This document shows positions 36,003 to 46,184 of a stretch of 64,000 nucleotides of DNA, in pieces (the first letter of the stretch is position 1; every line of letters begins with the position of its first letter). Under the pieces are notes generated by a model, which made no database searches, was not told the origin of the DNA, and was given only the letters and a program-made list of their open reading frames with translations. Position numbers and translations under genes: made by a program. The DNA comes from Candidatus Nanopelagicales bacterium (GTDB taxonomy: Bacteria; Actinomycetota; Actinomycetes; S36-B12; GCA-2699445). The DNA lies in contig JAUYJT010000027.1 of assembly GCA_030700225.1 (NCBI GenBank), positions 32,228 to 96,227 of the forward strand, in the 5' to 3' direction.

Positions 36003-36073
36003 AGCGGGTGACGGGGATCGAACCCGCACCACCAGCTTGGAAGGCTGGGGCTCTACCATTGAGCTACACCCGC
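36003..36073 (-). tRNA. tRNA-Gly (anticodon TCC)
   Basis: The reverse complement forms a 71-base cloverleaf: acceptor GCGGGTG/CACCCGC, anticodon stem CCAGC/GCTGG with loop CTTCCAA, T loop TTCGATC, discriminator T. CCA is not encoded. Its 3' 49 bases are duplicated at 34446-34494, so this gene is the apparent integration site of the Fic element. Confidence 0.95.
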
Positions 36074-36142
36074 GAAACGCACCGAGAGTCTATCCGCAGA
36101 GTGTCTGGGGTACCGATGGGCTTCCCGTACACTCATCTGGCG

Positions 36143-36218
36143 CGGGGCGTAGCGTAGTGGCTAGCGCGCCTGCTTTGGGTGCAGGAGATCGGGAGTTCGA
36201 GTCTCCCCGCCCCGACCA
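36143..36218 (+). tRNA. tRNA-Pro (anticodon TGG), CCA encoded
   Basis: Acceptor CGGGGCG pairs with CGCCCCG. The anticodon stem CCTGC/GCAGG carries loop TTTGGGT, and the T loop is TTCGAGT. The discriminator A is followed by an encoded CCA, unlike the other tRNAs here. It is immediately upstream of tig. Confidence 0.95.
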
Positions 36219-36241
36219 ATCCATTAGGAGAACCCAGCGCC

Positions 36242-37606
36242 GTGAAGAGCGATGTAGAGAACCTGTCGGAAACGCGGGTCAAGTTCGCAGTGGAACTGCC
36301 ATTCGAAGAACTGGCCGACGCTGTGACAGCCGCGTACAAGAAGATCGCCTCGCAGGTGCAAGTGCCTGGATTCCGTCGGGGCAAGGTCCCGCGTCAAGTC
36401 GTTGACCAGCGGTTCGGGCGGGGCCTGGTGCTGGAGGAAGTTGTCAACGCGTCCGTGCCGAAGGCCTACCAGGAGGCAGTGCGCCAGAGCGGGACGGTCG
36501 CGATAGGCGAGCCGAACGTGGAGGTGACCGAGATCGTCGACGGCGAGCGGATAACGTTCACCGCCGAAGTGGACATCCGTCCCGAATTCGACCTTCCCGA
36601 GTACCGTGGGCTGAGTATCGAGGTTGACCGTCTCGAAGTCACCGACGAGGACGTCGCGCAGGAGATGAACGCTCTCAGGGACCGCTTCAGCACGTACGAC
36701 GAGGTCGACCGTCCAGCCCAGTCAGGGGATGTGCTCCTTTTGGACATAGTCGCTACTTGCGACGGGGAGCCTGTGGAGGACCTAACCCGAAATGCCATCT
36801 CCATGGAAGTCGACAAAGGCGCGTTTCTGCCTGGTTTCGACGAGGCGGTCCTGGGTGCGTCGGCCGGCGACGACAGGTCGTTCGAGTTCGTGCCTGACGT
36901 TGGCGAGTTCGAAGGCAAGTCCATCGACGTGTCGATGTCGGTCAAGGCGGTGCGCGAGCGCGTACTGCCGGAAGTGGACGACGAGCTGGCGATGATGGCC
37001 AGCGAGTTCGACACGGTCGACGAGTTGCAGAAGGATCTACGCAAGCGGCTCGGGCACTCTCGGCTGATGGACCGAGGACACAAGGCCAGGAAGAAGGCTC
37101 ACGAGGACCTTCTGGCTGGAGTCGAGATTCCAGTACCCGAAGGCTTCCTGTCCGCGCAGGTTTCCGCTCACTTCGGCGAAGAGCGCGGCGACCATGGCGA
37201 TGAGGAGCGTCGTGCCGAGGTTGAGGCGAGGATCAGCAAGGGCATTCGGAGTGAGTTTCTGCTTGACCGCATCGCGGATGCGGAGGATCTGACCGTCGAA
37301 CAGGCGGAGCTGGGTCAATGGCTAGTGATGCAGGCTCCTCAGTACGGAATGTCCGCCGACCAGTTCGCCAAAGCCCTGGTCGAGGCGGGGCAGATCCAGT
37401 CGGCTGTCGGAGAGGTGCGCCGGACCAAAGCGCTGGCCCTGGTCCTTGAGAACGCCGTCGTCGTGGACACAGCGGGGGAGCCCGTGGACCTGTCCGAGAT
37501 CGACCGGTCGATCTTCGGCGGTGAAGCCGAGGATGAGTCTGACGGCGAGGCTGCCGAAGGCGGCGACGTGGCTGACGAGTCAGCAGAGGACACGGTCGCG
37601 GACTGA
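36242..37606 (+). CDS. tig: Trigger factor (ribosome-associated peptidyl-prolyl isomerase)
   Basis: The 454-residue chaperone has the ribosome-docking loop VPGFRRGKVPRQVV (GFRxGK) near residue 45, a central FKBP-like isomerase domain (residues about 150-240), and a helical C-terminal chaperone arm. A Glu/Asp-rich tail (EAEDESDGEAAEGGDVADE) is typical of actinobacteria. It binds nascent chains at the exit tunnel. The GTG at 36242 follows AGGAG at the right distance, and this rules out an earlier start inside tRNA-Pro. It heads the tig-clpP1-clpP2-clpX group. Confidence 0.96.
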   Translation: MKSDVENLSETRVKFAVELPFEELADAVTAAYKKIASQVQVPGFRRGKVPRQVVDQRFGRGLVLEEVVNASVPKAYQEAVRQSGTVAIGEPNVEVTEIVDGERITFTAEVDIRPEFDLPEYRGLSIEVDRLEVTDEDVAQEMNALRDRFSTYDEVDRPAQSGDVLLLDIVATCDGEPVEDLTRNAISMEVDKGAFLPGFDEAVLGASAGDDRSFEFVPDVGEFEGKSIDVSMSVKAVRERVLPEVDDELAMMASEFDTVDELQKDLRKRLGHSRLMDRGHKARKKAHEDLLAGVEIPVPEGFLSAQVSAHFGEERGDHGDEERRAEVEARISKGIRSEFLLDRIADAEDLTVEQAELGQWLVMQAPQYGMSADQFAKALVEAGQIQSAVGEVRRTKALALVLENAVVVDTAGEPVDLSEIDRSIFGGEAEDESDGEAAEGGDVADESAEDTVAD

Positions 37607-37676
37607 TTGTGCCGCTGGCGAAATCGGGCCCGGCGACGCAAGCCGACCGCGGCTTCGGCGCTAGGGTTTCGTCAGG

Positions 37677-37701
37677 AAGCAACTAGTCCGCAAGCAACTA
37701 G
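37677..37701. repeat. Tandem 10-bp direct repeat upstream of clpP1
   Basis: AAGCAACTAG occurs twice with a 15-base period (37677-37686 and 37692-37701), ending 14 bases before the clpP1 GTG, where a regulator or the ribosome site would act. A link to clp regulation is only inferred from position. Confidence 0.45.
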
Positions 37702-37715
37702 CACGGAGGCCGCGC

Positions 37716-38345
37716 GTGACGGAATCCCAATTGACCAACACTGGGGGTAGAGGCCACGAAGCAGCGGTCCCGGGCCTCGACGAGTCGGTGTACCAGCGGC
37801 TACTGCGCGAGCGCATCGTGTTCCTTGGGTCCACCGTGGAGGACCAGGTGGCCAACGCCATCGCCGCCCAGATCCTGCTACTGGCCGCAGAGGATGCCGA
37901 GCGGGACATCTTCTTGTACATCAACTCCCCCGGGGGTTCAGTGTCGGCGGGGATGGCCATCTACGACACCATGCAGTACGTCAAGAACGACGTAGCTACC
38001 GTCGCGATGGGGATGGCGGCGTCGATGGGCCAGTTCCTGCTCTGCGCCGGCGCGAAGGGTAAGCGTTATGCGCTGCCCCACGCCCGAATCATGATGCACC
38101 AGCCGTCCGGCGGGATCGGTGGCACAGCGTCGGACATCAAGATCCAGGCGGAACAGATGCTGTACACCAAGAAGAAGATGGCCGAATTGATCGCGTCCCA
38201 TACTGGCCAAGACCTGGCGGCGGTCGAGGCTGACTCCGACAGGGATCGATGGTTCACCGCTGATCAGGCCAAGGAGTATGGCTTCGTTGATCAGGTCGTG
38301 CGCAGTGCCCGCGACGTCGCGGGCGAAGGGGGTACGGCAGCATGA
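37716..38345 (+). CDS. clpP1: ATP-dependent Clp protease proteolytic subunit 1
   Basis: The 209-residue serine protease has Ser103 ([12 protein letters not shown]), His128 (MMHQPSGG) and Asp177 (DSDRDRW), with spacing like E. coli ClpP. The start is GTG at 37716 after a GGAGG site. Its stop overlaps the ATG of clpP2 by four bases (ATGA). In actinobacteria ClpP1 and ClpP2 assemble as a mixed two-ring complex served by ClpX or ClpC, and it is often essential. Confidence 0.96.
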   Translation: MTESQLTNTGGRGHEAAVPGLDESVYQRLLRERIVFLGSTVEDQVANAIAAQILLLAAEDAERDIFLYINSPGGSVSAGMAIYDTMQYVKNDVATVAMGMAASMGQFLLCAGAKGKRYALPHARIMMHQPSGGIGGTASDIKIQAEQMLYTKKKMAELIASHTGQDLAAVEADSDRDRWFTADQAKEYGFVDQVVRSARDVAGEGGTAA

Positions 38346-38986
38346 GCGCTCGCGGCGAATCGGCAGACCGGGGGCCCAGTGGCCGGTACATCCTCCCGGA
38401 GTTTCGGGAGCGGGGATCCGGTGGCGTGGAGCGGGTTCACAATCCCTACACGAAACTGTTCGAAGAGCGGATCATCTTCCTTGGAGTGCAGATCGACGAC
38501 GCTTCTGCGGACGATGTCATGGCTCAGTTGCTGTGCCTTGAGCAGATGGACTCCGAGCGCGACATCTCCGTCTACATCAACTCACCCGGCGGCTCCTACA
38601 CGGCCATGACCGCGATCTACGACACGATGCAGTACGTCAAGCCTCACATCCAGACCGTGTGCCTTGGGCAGGCTGCCTCTGCGGCGGCTGTTCTGCTGGC
38701 CGCTGGCACGCCGGGCAAGCGTTTCGCGCTTCCACATGCTCGAATCCTGATTCACCAGCCCTACAGCGAAGGGCAGGGACAGGGTTCCGACATCGAGATC
38801 CAGGCGAACGAGATCCTCAGAATGCGCGCGGAGATGGAAGGCATTCTGGCCCGTCACACTGGGCGCAAGCTGGCCCAAGTACGCAAGGACATCGAGCGAG
38901 ACAAGATCCTGACCGCGGATCAGGCGATGAAGTACGGACTCATCGATTCGGTGATCGAGTCGCGCAAGACGCTCGCTAACAAGTAG
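38342..38986 (+). CDS. clpP2: ATP-dependent Clp protease proteolytic subunit 2
   Basis: The 214-residue second ClpP has the nucleophile region [26 protein letters not shown] with the catalytic His, and DIERDKIL with the Asp. An N-terminal extension of about 30 residues ([18 protein letters not shown]) precedes the conserved core, as in other actinobacterial ClpP2 proteins. It is translationally coupled to clpP1 and should form the opposite ring of the same degradation chamber. clpX follows after 145 bases. Confidence 0.96.
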   Translation: MSARGESADRGPSGRYILPEFRERGSGGVERVHNPYTKLFEERIIFLGVQIDDASADDVMAQLLCLEQMDSERDISVYINSPGGSYTAMTAIYDTMQYVKPHIQTVCLGQAASAAAVLLAAGTPGKRFALPHARILIHQPYSEGQGQGSDIEIQANEILRMRAEMEGILARHTGRKLAQVRKDIERDKILTADQAMKYGLIDSVIESRKTLANK

Positions 38987-38999
38987 ATACGCGGCCGAC

Positions 39000-39059
39000 G
39001 CGGGTTGGCCGTACCCGCTGGCGGGATGCGGCGGGTCGAACCGCGATCGCGTCGCATCC
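39000..39059 (+). terminator. Nested hairpins between clpP2 and clpX
   Basis: GCGGGT/ACCCGC forms a stem at 39000-39018. GGATGCG/CGCATCC forms an outer stem at 39024-39059 enclosing GCGG/CCGC. There is no T run, so this may be an attenuating structure, RNA-processing site or weak terminator. Confidence 0.35.
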
Positions 39060-39131
39060 AGGGGGTACCGTTTTCTCGAGGCAAGTTCCGCTGCCTTCAG
39101 GGGGAGCGGACGATGGGAAGGGGACCGAATC

Positions 39132-40436
<1,305 letters not shown>

Positions 40437-40451
40437 CGGATCCGCCGACGT

Positions 40452-41333
40452 TCAGGCGTTGGAACCGCGCTTGTGGGCGATCCGGTCGCTGGGGTCCGGG
40501 GGAGGCAAGTCGGGGGAACTCTCAGCGGGAGTGCGCGTACGCGCCTGCGGTTCGCCGGTGTCAGGCGCGGGGATGCCAGCCAAGGCGTGGTAGGTGATCC
40601 TGTCTGCCGGATTCGGAGGGGGAAGCTCACCACTTGGCAGCGCTGGCAGTGCCAGCGTTTGTTCGACGGGCGGGAGCTGCTCGTCGGGCGGGAGCTCAGG
40701 GGTTGCGGGCCCGGCGATCTCAGGCTCTGGTGTGGCGATGACGGTTCCGAACCCCCACTGGGATCCGGGCACGGATGGCTGAACCCGCTCGCTGACGACT
40801 TGGCCTGCCGCGGTGTCCGCGCTCTCCTCACCTTCGGGAACTCCCCAGTAGATCGGCCCGCATGCTTCTTCTGACCGGTCAGCCGGATCGGGTGGCGGTA
40901 GGGGCTCGGGGATGGCGACCAAGGCGTCCTGAGCGCTCTGCTCCGTTGACGCCGCGCCCGCCAGAGCGCTGGCGCCCCACACAATCGCCCCGCCCGGTTC
41001 GTCGGATCTCGAGGACGGGTCTGGCGGGGCCAGGCCGCTGTCCGCGTCTGTAGTGACTATGGCCGACGTGGTGCCCAACTCCGGCGCGCTGGTGGCGGCA
41101 GCGCGGCCGCGACGCCACCTGCGACCGGAGCCCGCAGAGACCGCGTCGGACAACGGAGCGCGCGGCGCCCAATCGGGAAGCTCAACCCCAGGCAAGATCG
41201 CGACTCCCACGGACTCGAGTCCATAGGGTTCGGCCAAGCTAGGCCTGCTAGCCGCGTGCCCGCCCTGCTCCTCCAGCCCAAGCGCCGGAGTATGGGGCGA
41301 ACCGGGCTCGCCCTTCTTCCTGCCAAAGCGCAT
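40452..41333 (-). CDS. Proline/acid-rich protein with four LPPPDPADR motifs, unknown
   Basis: This 293-residue protein has low complexity and is rich in Pro, Ala, Glu and Gly. A motif LPPPDPADR or a close variant occurs four times (LAPPDPSSR, LPPPDPADR, LPPPNPADR, LPPPDPSDR). The first two are followed after a few residues by GAIVWGA and GPIYWGV. The N-terminus MRFGRKKGE is basic and there is no signal peptide or membrane segment. The ATG at 41333 has GGGAG upstream, and a GTG two codons earlier is possible. The protein probably lacks a compact fold and may act as a binding or scaffold protein. It lies convergent to clpX and directly downstream of valS. Confidence 0.6.
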   Translation of the reverse strand: MRFGRKKGEPGSPHTPALGLEEQGGHAASRPSLAEPYGLESVGVAILPGVELPDWAPRAPLSDAVSAGSGRRWRRGRAAATSAPELGTTSAIVTTDADSGLAPPDPSSRSDEPGGAIVWGASALAGAASTEQSAQDALVAIPEPLPPPDPADRSEEACGPIYWGVPEGEESADTAAGQVVSERVQPSVPGSQWGFGTVIATPEPEIAGPATPELPPDEQLPPVEQTLALPALPSGELPPPNPADRITYHALAGIPAPDTGEPQARTRTPAESSPDLPPPDPSDRIAHKRGSNA

Positions 41334-41372
41334 TCTCACTCCCGGAGGGCCGTTGCCGTCATCCTGTCACGT

Positions 41373-43961
41373 TCACGGGCGAGTCTCACTGACCGCGTCG
41401 AGTTCAATATCGCGCACGCTCACCTTGTCGCCGCCTTCTTCGAACCGCAGGTCGGCTATTCTGCCCGCCGCACACAGGTCCTGGGCTGCCGCTCGGATCT
41501 TGGCCAATGAGGCAGAGGGGGCGACGACGGTCGCTGTTCGCACTTCAGTCCTCATACCTGTCTTGGCCTCGCTCTTGACCTTGCGAATCTGGCTCAAGGC
41601 CAGGGCGACATCCGTCAGAAGCTCGACATCGCCCGTGTCTCGCGGCACTTCTTGAGCACACGGCCACGGCTGCCGGTGTACCGATCCGTCCTGCCACCAC
41701 GACCAGACTTCCTCGGTGACGAACGGCAGTACTGGCGCGAACAAGCGCAGTAGCGTCGACAGGGCTATGCGCAGTGCGGCCTGGGCCGAGGCGGCACCTT
41801 CGGACTCATCGGCTGAGAGGGCCAGGTCAGAACTGGAACGGTGCTTGATCAGCTCCAGATAGTCGTTGCAGAAGTCCCAGAAGAACTTCTCGGTGCGCTC
41901 CAGCGCTCGTGCGTAGTCGTAGTCGCTGAACGCACTGGTCGCGTCGTCCACGGCATCGGCCAAGCCCGCCAGCATCGCCAAGTCCAAGGGTCTCGTCGGC
42001 GCGGAAGTGAGAGTGTCCCGGCTCAGGTTCAGAAGCGCGAACCGGGATGCGTTCAGGATCTTGATTGCGAGGCGCCGACCGATCTTCATCTGGCCTTCGT
42101 CGAAGGCGGTGTCGGTCCCGGGCCTGCCGCTGGCCGCCCAGTATCGAACAGCATCTGAGCCGTGCCGTTGAAGCAAGTCGATCGGCGTGATGACGTTGCC
42201 TTTGGACTTGGACATCTTCTTGCGGTCCGGATCAAGGATCCAGCCCGATATGGCCACGTGTGACCATGGAAGCCTGTCGTCCTCCAAGTGGGACCTGACG
42301 AGCGTTGAGAACAGCCACGTGCGGATGATCTCGTGGGCCTGGGGACGCAGATCCATGGGGGCGACGCGCTGCCACAGGTCCGGGTCCGTAGCCCATCCCC
42401 CCGCGATCTGCGGAGTGAGCGACGACGTGGCCCACGTGTCCATCACGTCCGGCTCGGCGACGAATCCACCGGGTGCGCCTCGCCCAGACTCATCGAATCC
42501 GGGTGGGCAGTCGCTGCAGGGATCAACTGGCAGCGAATCGTGATCCGGGAGGATTGGATCTGAGTAGACCGGCTGGCCGTCCTGACCGGCGCGGTACCAC
42601 AGTGGGAAGGGAACACCGAAGAAGCGCTGCCTGGATATCAGCCAGTCGCCGTTGAGGCCGCTGACCCAGTTGTCGTACCTGACACGCATGTGGTCCGGAT
42701 GCCAGTTCAGTTGCGCGCCCCGTTCGAGCAGCGCCTGCCGCAGTTCCCGGTCCCGTCCACCATTGCGCAGGTACCACTGCCGGGTAGTCACGATCTCCAG
42801 CGGCTTGTCGCCCTTTTCGAAGAACTTGACCGCATGAGTGATGGGGCGCGGTTCCCCATGCAAGTCGCCGGACTCGGCGAGCAGCCCGACCATGCGCTCC
42901 TTGGCCGTGAACGCGGTCGACCCGGCGATGGTGGCGTAGGCCTGGGCTCCCGCTCCAGCCAGCCATCCTGGGGTCTGTGCCACCAGGCGGCCGTTCCAGC
43001 CGATGATCGGCCTGGTGTCCAGCTGTAGTTCCCGCCACCAGGTGACGTCAGTGGTGTCGCCGAAGGTGCAGATCATGGCTATTCCCGATCCCTTCTCAGG
43101 ATCGGCGACAGGATGGGCGACGACCGGTACTTCCACCGCGAACACCGGCGTAGTGACGGTTGTTCCCAGGAGCTTGGCGTAGCGCTCGTCGTCAGGGTGG
43201 GCGACCAGTGCGACGCATGCGGCTAGCAGTTCCGGCCGAGTGGTTTCCACGAAGATCAACTCGCCGTCAGCGGCATGGAACGAGATCTTGTAGTACGCGC
43301 CCGGCCTTTCCCGATCCTCCATCTCGGCCTGAGCTACCGCGGTTTGGAAGGTGACATCCCACATGGTCGGGGCTTCAGCCTGGTATGCCTCGCCCCGTTC
43401 GAGATTGCGCAAGAACGCCAGCTGGGAAGTGGCTCGGGCATTGTGGTCGATTGTTTGGTACGTCTGCTCCCAGTCGACGCTGAGCCCTAGCTCGCGCCAG
43501 AGGTACTCGAATCCCTTCTCGTCCTCCGCTGTCAGCTGCTCGCACAGGTGGACGAAGTTACGTCGGGACACTGGCAGCGGTCGCTTCGGATCAGGTTCCG
43601 CCGGCGGAGCGAAATCCGGGTCGAACGGCAGCGAAGGATCGCAGCGCACGCCGAAGAAGTTCTGCACCCGTCGCTCGGTCGGCAGCCCGTTGTCATCCCA
43701 ACCCATCGGGTAGAAGACTTCCTTGCCGCACATCCTCTTGAAGCGTGCGACGCAATCCGTGTGCGTGTATGAGAAGACGTGACCGACGTGCAGCGATCCG
43801 CTGACGGTGGGCGGGGGAGTGTCGATGCTGTAGATGTCAGCTCTGTCGCGCGTGCGGTCGAACCGGTAGAGGCCTTCGTCGCGCCACCTGGCTGACCACT
43901 TCTCCTCGATGCCCTCCAGCGCCGGGCGTTCAGGCATGCCGGGGAAAGCGGAAGTGGTCAT
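41373..43961 (-). CDS. valS: Valyl-tRNA synthetase
   Basis: The 862-residue class I synthetase has a HIGH-type motif (PPPTVSGSLHVGHVF, HVGH) near residue 55, the editing domain, and the KMSKS loop (DRKKMSKSKGNVITP) near residue 580. An anticodon-binding helical domain and a short C-terminal coiled coil follow. I start at the ATG at 43961 (MTTSAFPGM). A longer in-frame extension is Pro/Arg-rich and overlaps the divergent folC start, so it is rejected. It charges tRNA-Val and edits mischarged threonine. folC diverges 71 bases away. Confidence 0.95.
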   Translation of the reverse strand: MTTSAFPGMPERPALEGIEEKWSARWRDEGLYRFDRTRDRADIYSIDTPPPTVSGSLHVGHVFSYTHTDCVARFKRMCGKEVFYPMGWDDNGLPTERRVQNFFGVRCDPSLPFDPDFAPPAEPDPKRPLPVSRRNFVHLCEQLTAEDEKGFEYLWRELGLSVDWEQTYQTIDHNARATSQLAFLRNLERGEAYQAEAPTMWDVTFQTAVAQAEMEDRERPGAYYKISFHAADGELIFVETTRPELLAACVALVAHPDDERYAKLLGTTVTTPVFAVEVPVVAHPVADPEKGSGIAMICTFGDTTDVTWWRELQLDTRPIIGWNGRLVAQTPGWLAGAGAQAYATIAGSTAFTAKERMVGLLAESGDLHGEPRPITHAVKFFEKGDKPLEIVTTRQWYLRNGGRDRELRQALLERGAQLNWHPDHMRVRYDNWVSGLNGDWLISRQRFFGVPFPLWYRAGQDGQPVYSDPILPDHDSLPVDPCSDCPPGFDESGRGAPGGFVAEPDVMDTWATSSLTPQIAGGWATDPDLWQRVAPMDLRPQAHEIIRTWLFSTLVRSHLEDDRLPWSHVAISGWILDPDRKKMSKSKGNVITPIDLLQRHGSDAVRYWAASGRPGTDTAFDEGQMKIGRRLAIKILNASRFALLNLSRDTLTSAPTRPLDLAMLAGLADAVDDATSAFSDYDYARALERTEKFFWDFCNDYLELIKHRSSSDLALSADESEGAASAQAALRIALSTLLRLFAPVLPFVTEEVWSWWQDGSVHRQPWPCAQEVPRDTGDVELLTDVALALSQIRKVKSEAKTGMRTEVRTATVVAPSASLAKIRAAAQDLCAAGRIADLRFEEGGDKVSVRDIELDAVSETRP

Positions 43962-44032
43962 GGACGCCGATTCTATGGGCGGGGCCGGATCGCGCCTGCG
44001 CCAGTGCGGACGTGGCTTCATAGACTGACCCG

Positions 44033-45373
44033 ATGGTGGAACTGGCCGATGTCGCGGCCGACCTGTTTGAGCGGCGGCCGGAGAACGACATGGAGCCGAC
44101 GCTGGACAGGGTGGCCAGGGTCGGGCGGCTGCTCGGCGATCCCTGGGAATCATTCCGGGTCATTCACGTCACTGGGACCAACGGCAAGACTTCAACCGCG
44201 CGAATGGCCGAGGCGCTTATCCGCGCCGCCGGTCTGCGCACAGGGATGTTCACCAGCCCTCATCTCGAATCGGTGACCGAGAGGATCGCGGTCGACGGCC
44301 AGCCGGTGTCTGATGAGGTGTTCGTGGCGGCCTTCGAGGAGGTGCGCCCGTACATAGACATGGTCGACGCGGAGGAATTGTCCGGCGGGCGCTCACGGAT
44401 GACCTTCTTCGAGGTTCTCACATGCCTGGCGTTCTCAGTCTTCGCGGACGCGCCGGTCGATGTTGCGATTCTGGAAGTCGGACTCGGTGGCGCGTGGGAT
44501 GCCACGAATGTGGCGCGCGCGGACGTGGCCGTAGTGACACCCATCTCGCTGGACCACACTGACTGGCTCGGGGAATCTGTGGAGCTGATCGCAGCGGAGA
44601 AGGCCGGAATCATCAAGTCGGGGGCGCGAGTCGTGATCTCCGCCCAGCTGCCGGAAGTTGAGGCGACGCTGACCAGGTGGTGCCGGGATGCGGGCGCGAC
44701 TTTCGTGCGCTTCGGTCACGACTTCGATGTCGTCTCGCGTTCGCTGGCCGTGGGTGGCCAGGTGTCGACGATCAGGACGCCTACCGGGGTCTACGACGAC
44801 GTGTTCGTGCCTGCCTTCGGTCGTCATCAGGCCGAGAACGCCGCCGCCGCGCTTGTTGCCGCTGAGCAGATGCTGACCTGCGGGCAGCGTCTGGACGGCG
44901 AGATTGTTTCAGCTTTTGGGAACGTCCGGTTCCCGGGGCGGCTGGAGCAGGTCGCGGGCAATCCGTTGGTGATCACGGACGCGGCCCACAACCCGGCTGG
45001 CGCGGCAGCTCTGGCCGATGCGGTGGCGGAGTCCTTCTCGTTGGGCTTCCTCGTCGTGGTACTGGCCGTCATGGCTGACAAGGACGCTGTCGGCATCCTG
45101 AATGCGCTGGCCGAGGCCTGCGATTTGGTGATCGTCACGCGCAACGCGTCCCCCCGCAGTCTGGGCGCGGACGAGCTCGGGGAGGTGGCGGAGCGGATCT
45201 GGGGGCCCGAGCGCGTCACAGTTGTCCAGGAACTGCCCGACGCCATCGACTTCGCTCGGGCGAAGGCTACTGAGCTCGATGGGGCCGTGCTGGTGACCGG
45301 ATCGGTCGTCACGGCCGCGGAGGCGAGAGCATACTTGCGGTCTGAGCGCCCAGAGGAGGACATCTGTGAGTGA
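44033..45373 (+). CDS. folC: Dihydrofolate synthase / folylpolyglutamate synthase
   Basis: The 446-residue Mur-ligase-family enzyme has P-loop [13 protein letters not shown] near residue 46, [13 protein letters not shown], the [11 protein letters not shown] motif, and [11 protein letters not shown] in the C-terminal domain. It adds glutamate to dihydropteroate and to folates. It is divergent from valS and overlaps ndk by eight bases, so the two are co-translated. Many actinobacteria carry a small DUF4233 membrane-protein gene between folC and ndk, and here there is none. Confidence 0.94.
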   Translation: MVELADVAADLFERRPENDMEPTLDRVARVGRLLGDPWESFRVIHVTGTNGKTSTARMAEALIRAAGLRTGMFTSPHLESVTERIAVDGQPVSDEVFVAAFEEVRPYIDMVDAEELSGGRSRMTFFEVLTCLAFSVFADAPVDVAILEVGLGGAWDATNVARADVAVVTPISLDHTDWLGESVELIAAEKAGIIKSGARVVISAQLPEVEATLTRWCRDAGATFVRFGHDFDVVSRSLAVGGQVSTIRTPTGVYDDVFVPAFGRHQAENAAAALVAAEQMLTCGQRLDGEIVSAFGNVRFPGRLEQVAGNPLVITDAAHNPAGAAALADAVAESFSLGFLVVVLAVMADKDAVGILNALAEACDLVIVTRNASPRSLGADELGEVAERIWGPERVTVVQELPDAIDFARAKATELDGAVLVTGSVVTAAEARAYLRSERPEEDICE

Positions 45374-45773
45374 ACGAACCCTGGTCCTGGTCAAGCCCGA
45401 CGGCGTCGCCCGGGGCCTGATCTCGGAAGTGTTATCTCGAATCGAGGCGAAGGGCTTCCGATTCGTGAAGCTGGAACTGCGCACTCTCGACGTGGGTACA
45501 GCGCAGCGCCACTACGCCGAGCACGCGGAGAAGCCGTTCTTTGGCGAGCTGGTCGATTTCATCACCAGCGGTCCTCTTGTCGCGGCCGTTATCGAAGGCC
45601 CCGACGTTGTGGTGGCGTGGCGCCAGATGATGGGCGCGACCAATCCTGTGGACGCGGCGCCCGGCACGATCCGCGGAGATCTGGCCACAGAGCTGCAGAA
45701 CAACGTCGTGCATGGCTCGGACTCCCTTGATTCAGCCAGCCGCGAGATCGGGATCTTCTTCCCTGACCTGTGA
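45366..45773 (+). CDS. ndk: Nucleoside diphosphate kinase
   Basis: The 135-residue enzyme starts [17 protein letters not shown] and ends with the phosphorylated-histidine motif [16 protein letters not shown] and IGIFFPDL, the full NDK consensus. It moves phosphate between nucleoside tri- and diphosphates. The GTG start overlaps folC. After it comes a 411-base non-coding interval before mreB that contains a long hairpin and a tRNA-Ser-like fragment. Confidence 0.96.
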   Translation: MSERTLVLVKPDGVARGLISEVLSRIEAKGFRFVKLELRTLDVGTAQRHYAEHAEKPFFGELVDFITSGPLVAAVIEGPDVVVAWRQMMGATNPVDAAPGTIRGDLATELQNNVVHGSDSLDSASREIGIFFPDL

Positions 45774-45948
45774 GGAGCGGCTAGTCGGGTTGCGCCGGAC
45801 CGACCCCGCGAGCAGCGGAATCGGGCGCTTGCCCGGGCCGGATTGGCGCAGGGGATACCCTCACCTGCGGGGGATGGATGCCTGCGTGGTCGCGGAGTTC
45901 CATGACCCAGATGGGTTTTGCGTCACCTCGTTGCTGATCGACGCTAGT

Positions 45949-46013
45949 GATCTACCCGAAAGTGTCGTTACCCGCCTTAGATCTGGCCGGGTAACGACAT
46001 TTTCGGGTAGATC
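45949..46013. repeat. Long hairpin (26-bp stem, 13-base loop) between ndk and mreB
   Basis: The arms 45949-45974 and 45988-46013 are reverse complements over 26 bases with one mismatch, which is a G-U pair in RNA. The left arm begins GATCTACCCGAAAGTGTCG. The stem is far longer than a normal terminator and there is no T run after it. It lies in the 411-base ndk-mreB gap. It may be a dispersed palindrome, a Rho-independent structure or an RNA-processing signal. Confidence 0.85.
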
Positions 46014-46064
46014 CGGGGCACAAGACACAGGGTCACGTGTCTGGAGTGTCCTAAGACATCACAC

Positions 46065-46109
46065 AGCGGTGGGATTCGAACCCGCGGTGGAGTCGCATCC
46101 ACACACGCT
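46065..46109 (-). other. tRNA-Ser-like 3' fragment
   Basis: The reverse complement reads AGCGTGTGTGGATGCGACTC then CACCGCGGGTTCGAATCCCA. It fits the 3' half of a long-variable-arm tRNA-Ser: anticodon-stem 3' strand, variable hairpin TGG...CCA, and T arm with TTCGAAT. The T stem has one mismatch and no 5' half or anticodon loop can be folded further along. It is probably a truncated tRNA or an old att scar, not a working tRNA. Confidence 0.55.
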
Positions 46110-46184
46110 GGCGGGAGCGCGGGCGTTGAGTCAGCGCGGGGCCTTCCCGGACCGGCATTCCCCGCGTAGCATGGCGGACCTGAG

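Larger units (their letters stand above)
34445..36051. mobile_element. Small tRNA-Gly-integrated element carrying only a Fic gene
   Basis: The interval is bounded by exact 50-bp direct repeats. The right one is part of the intact tRNA-Gly and the left one is a 3'-end copy in the same orientation. This is the geometry produced when an element integrates at a tRNA 3' end and restores the gene. The body is about 1.56 kb and holds a palindrome-rich leader and one Fic-family gene. No integrase, excisionase or relaxase is present, so it is either a decayed island, a cargo left after internal deletion, or a satellite mobilised in trans. Confidence 0.75.
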
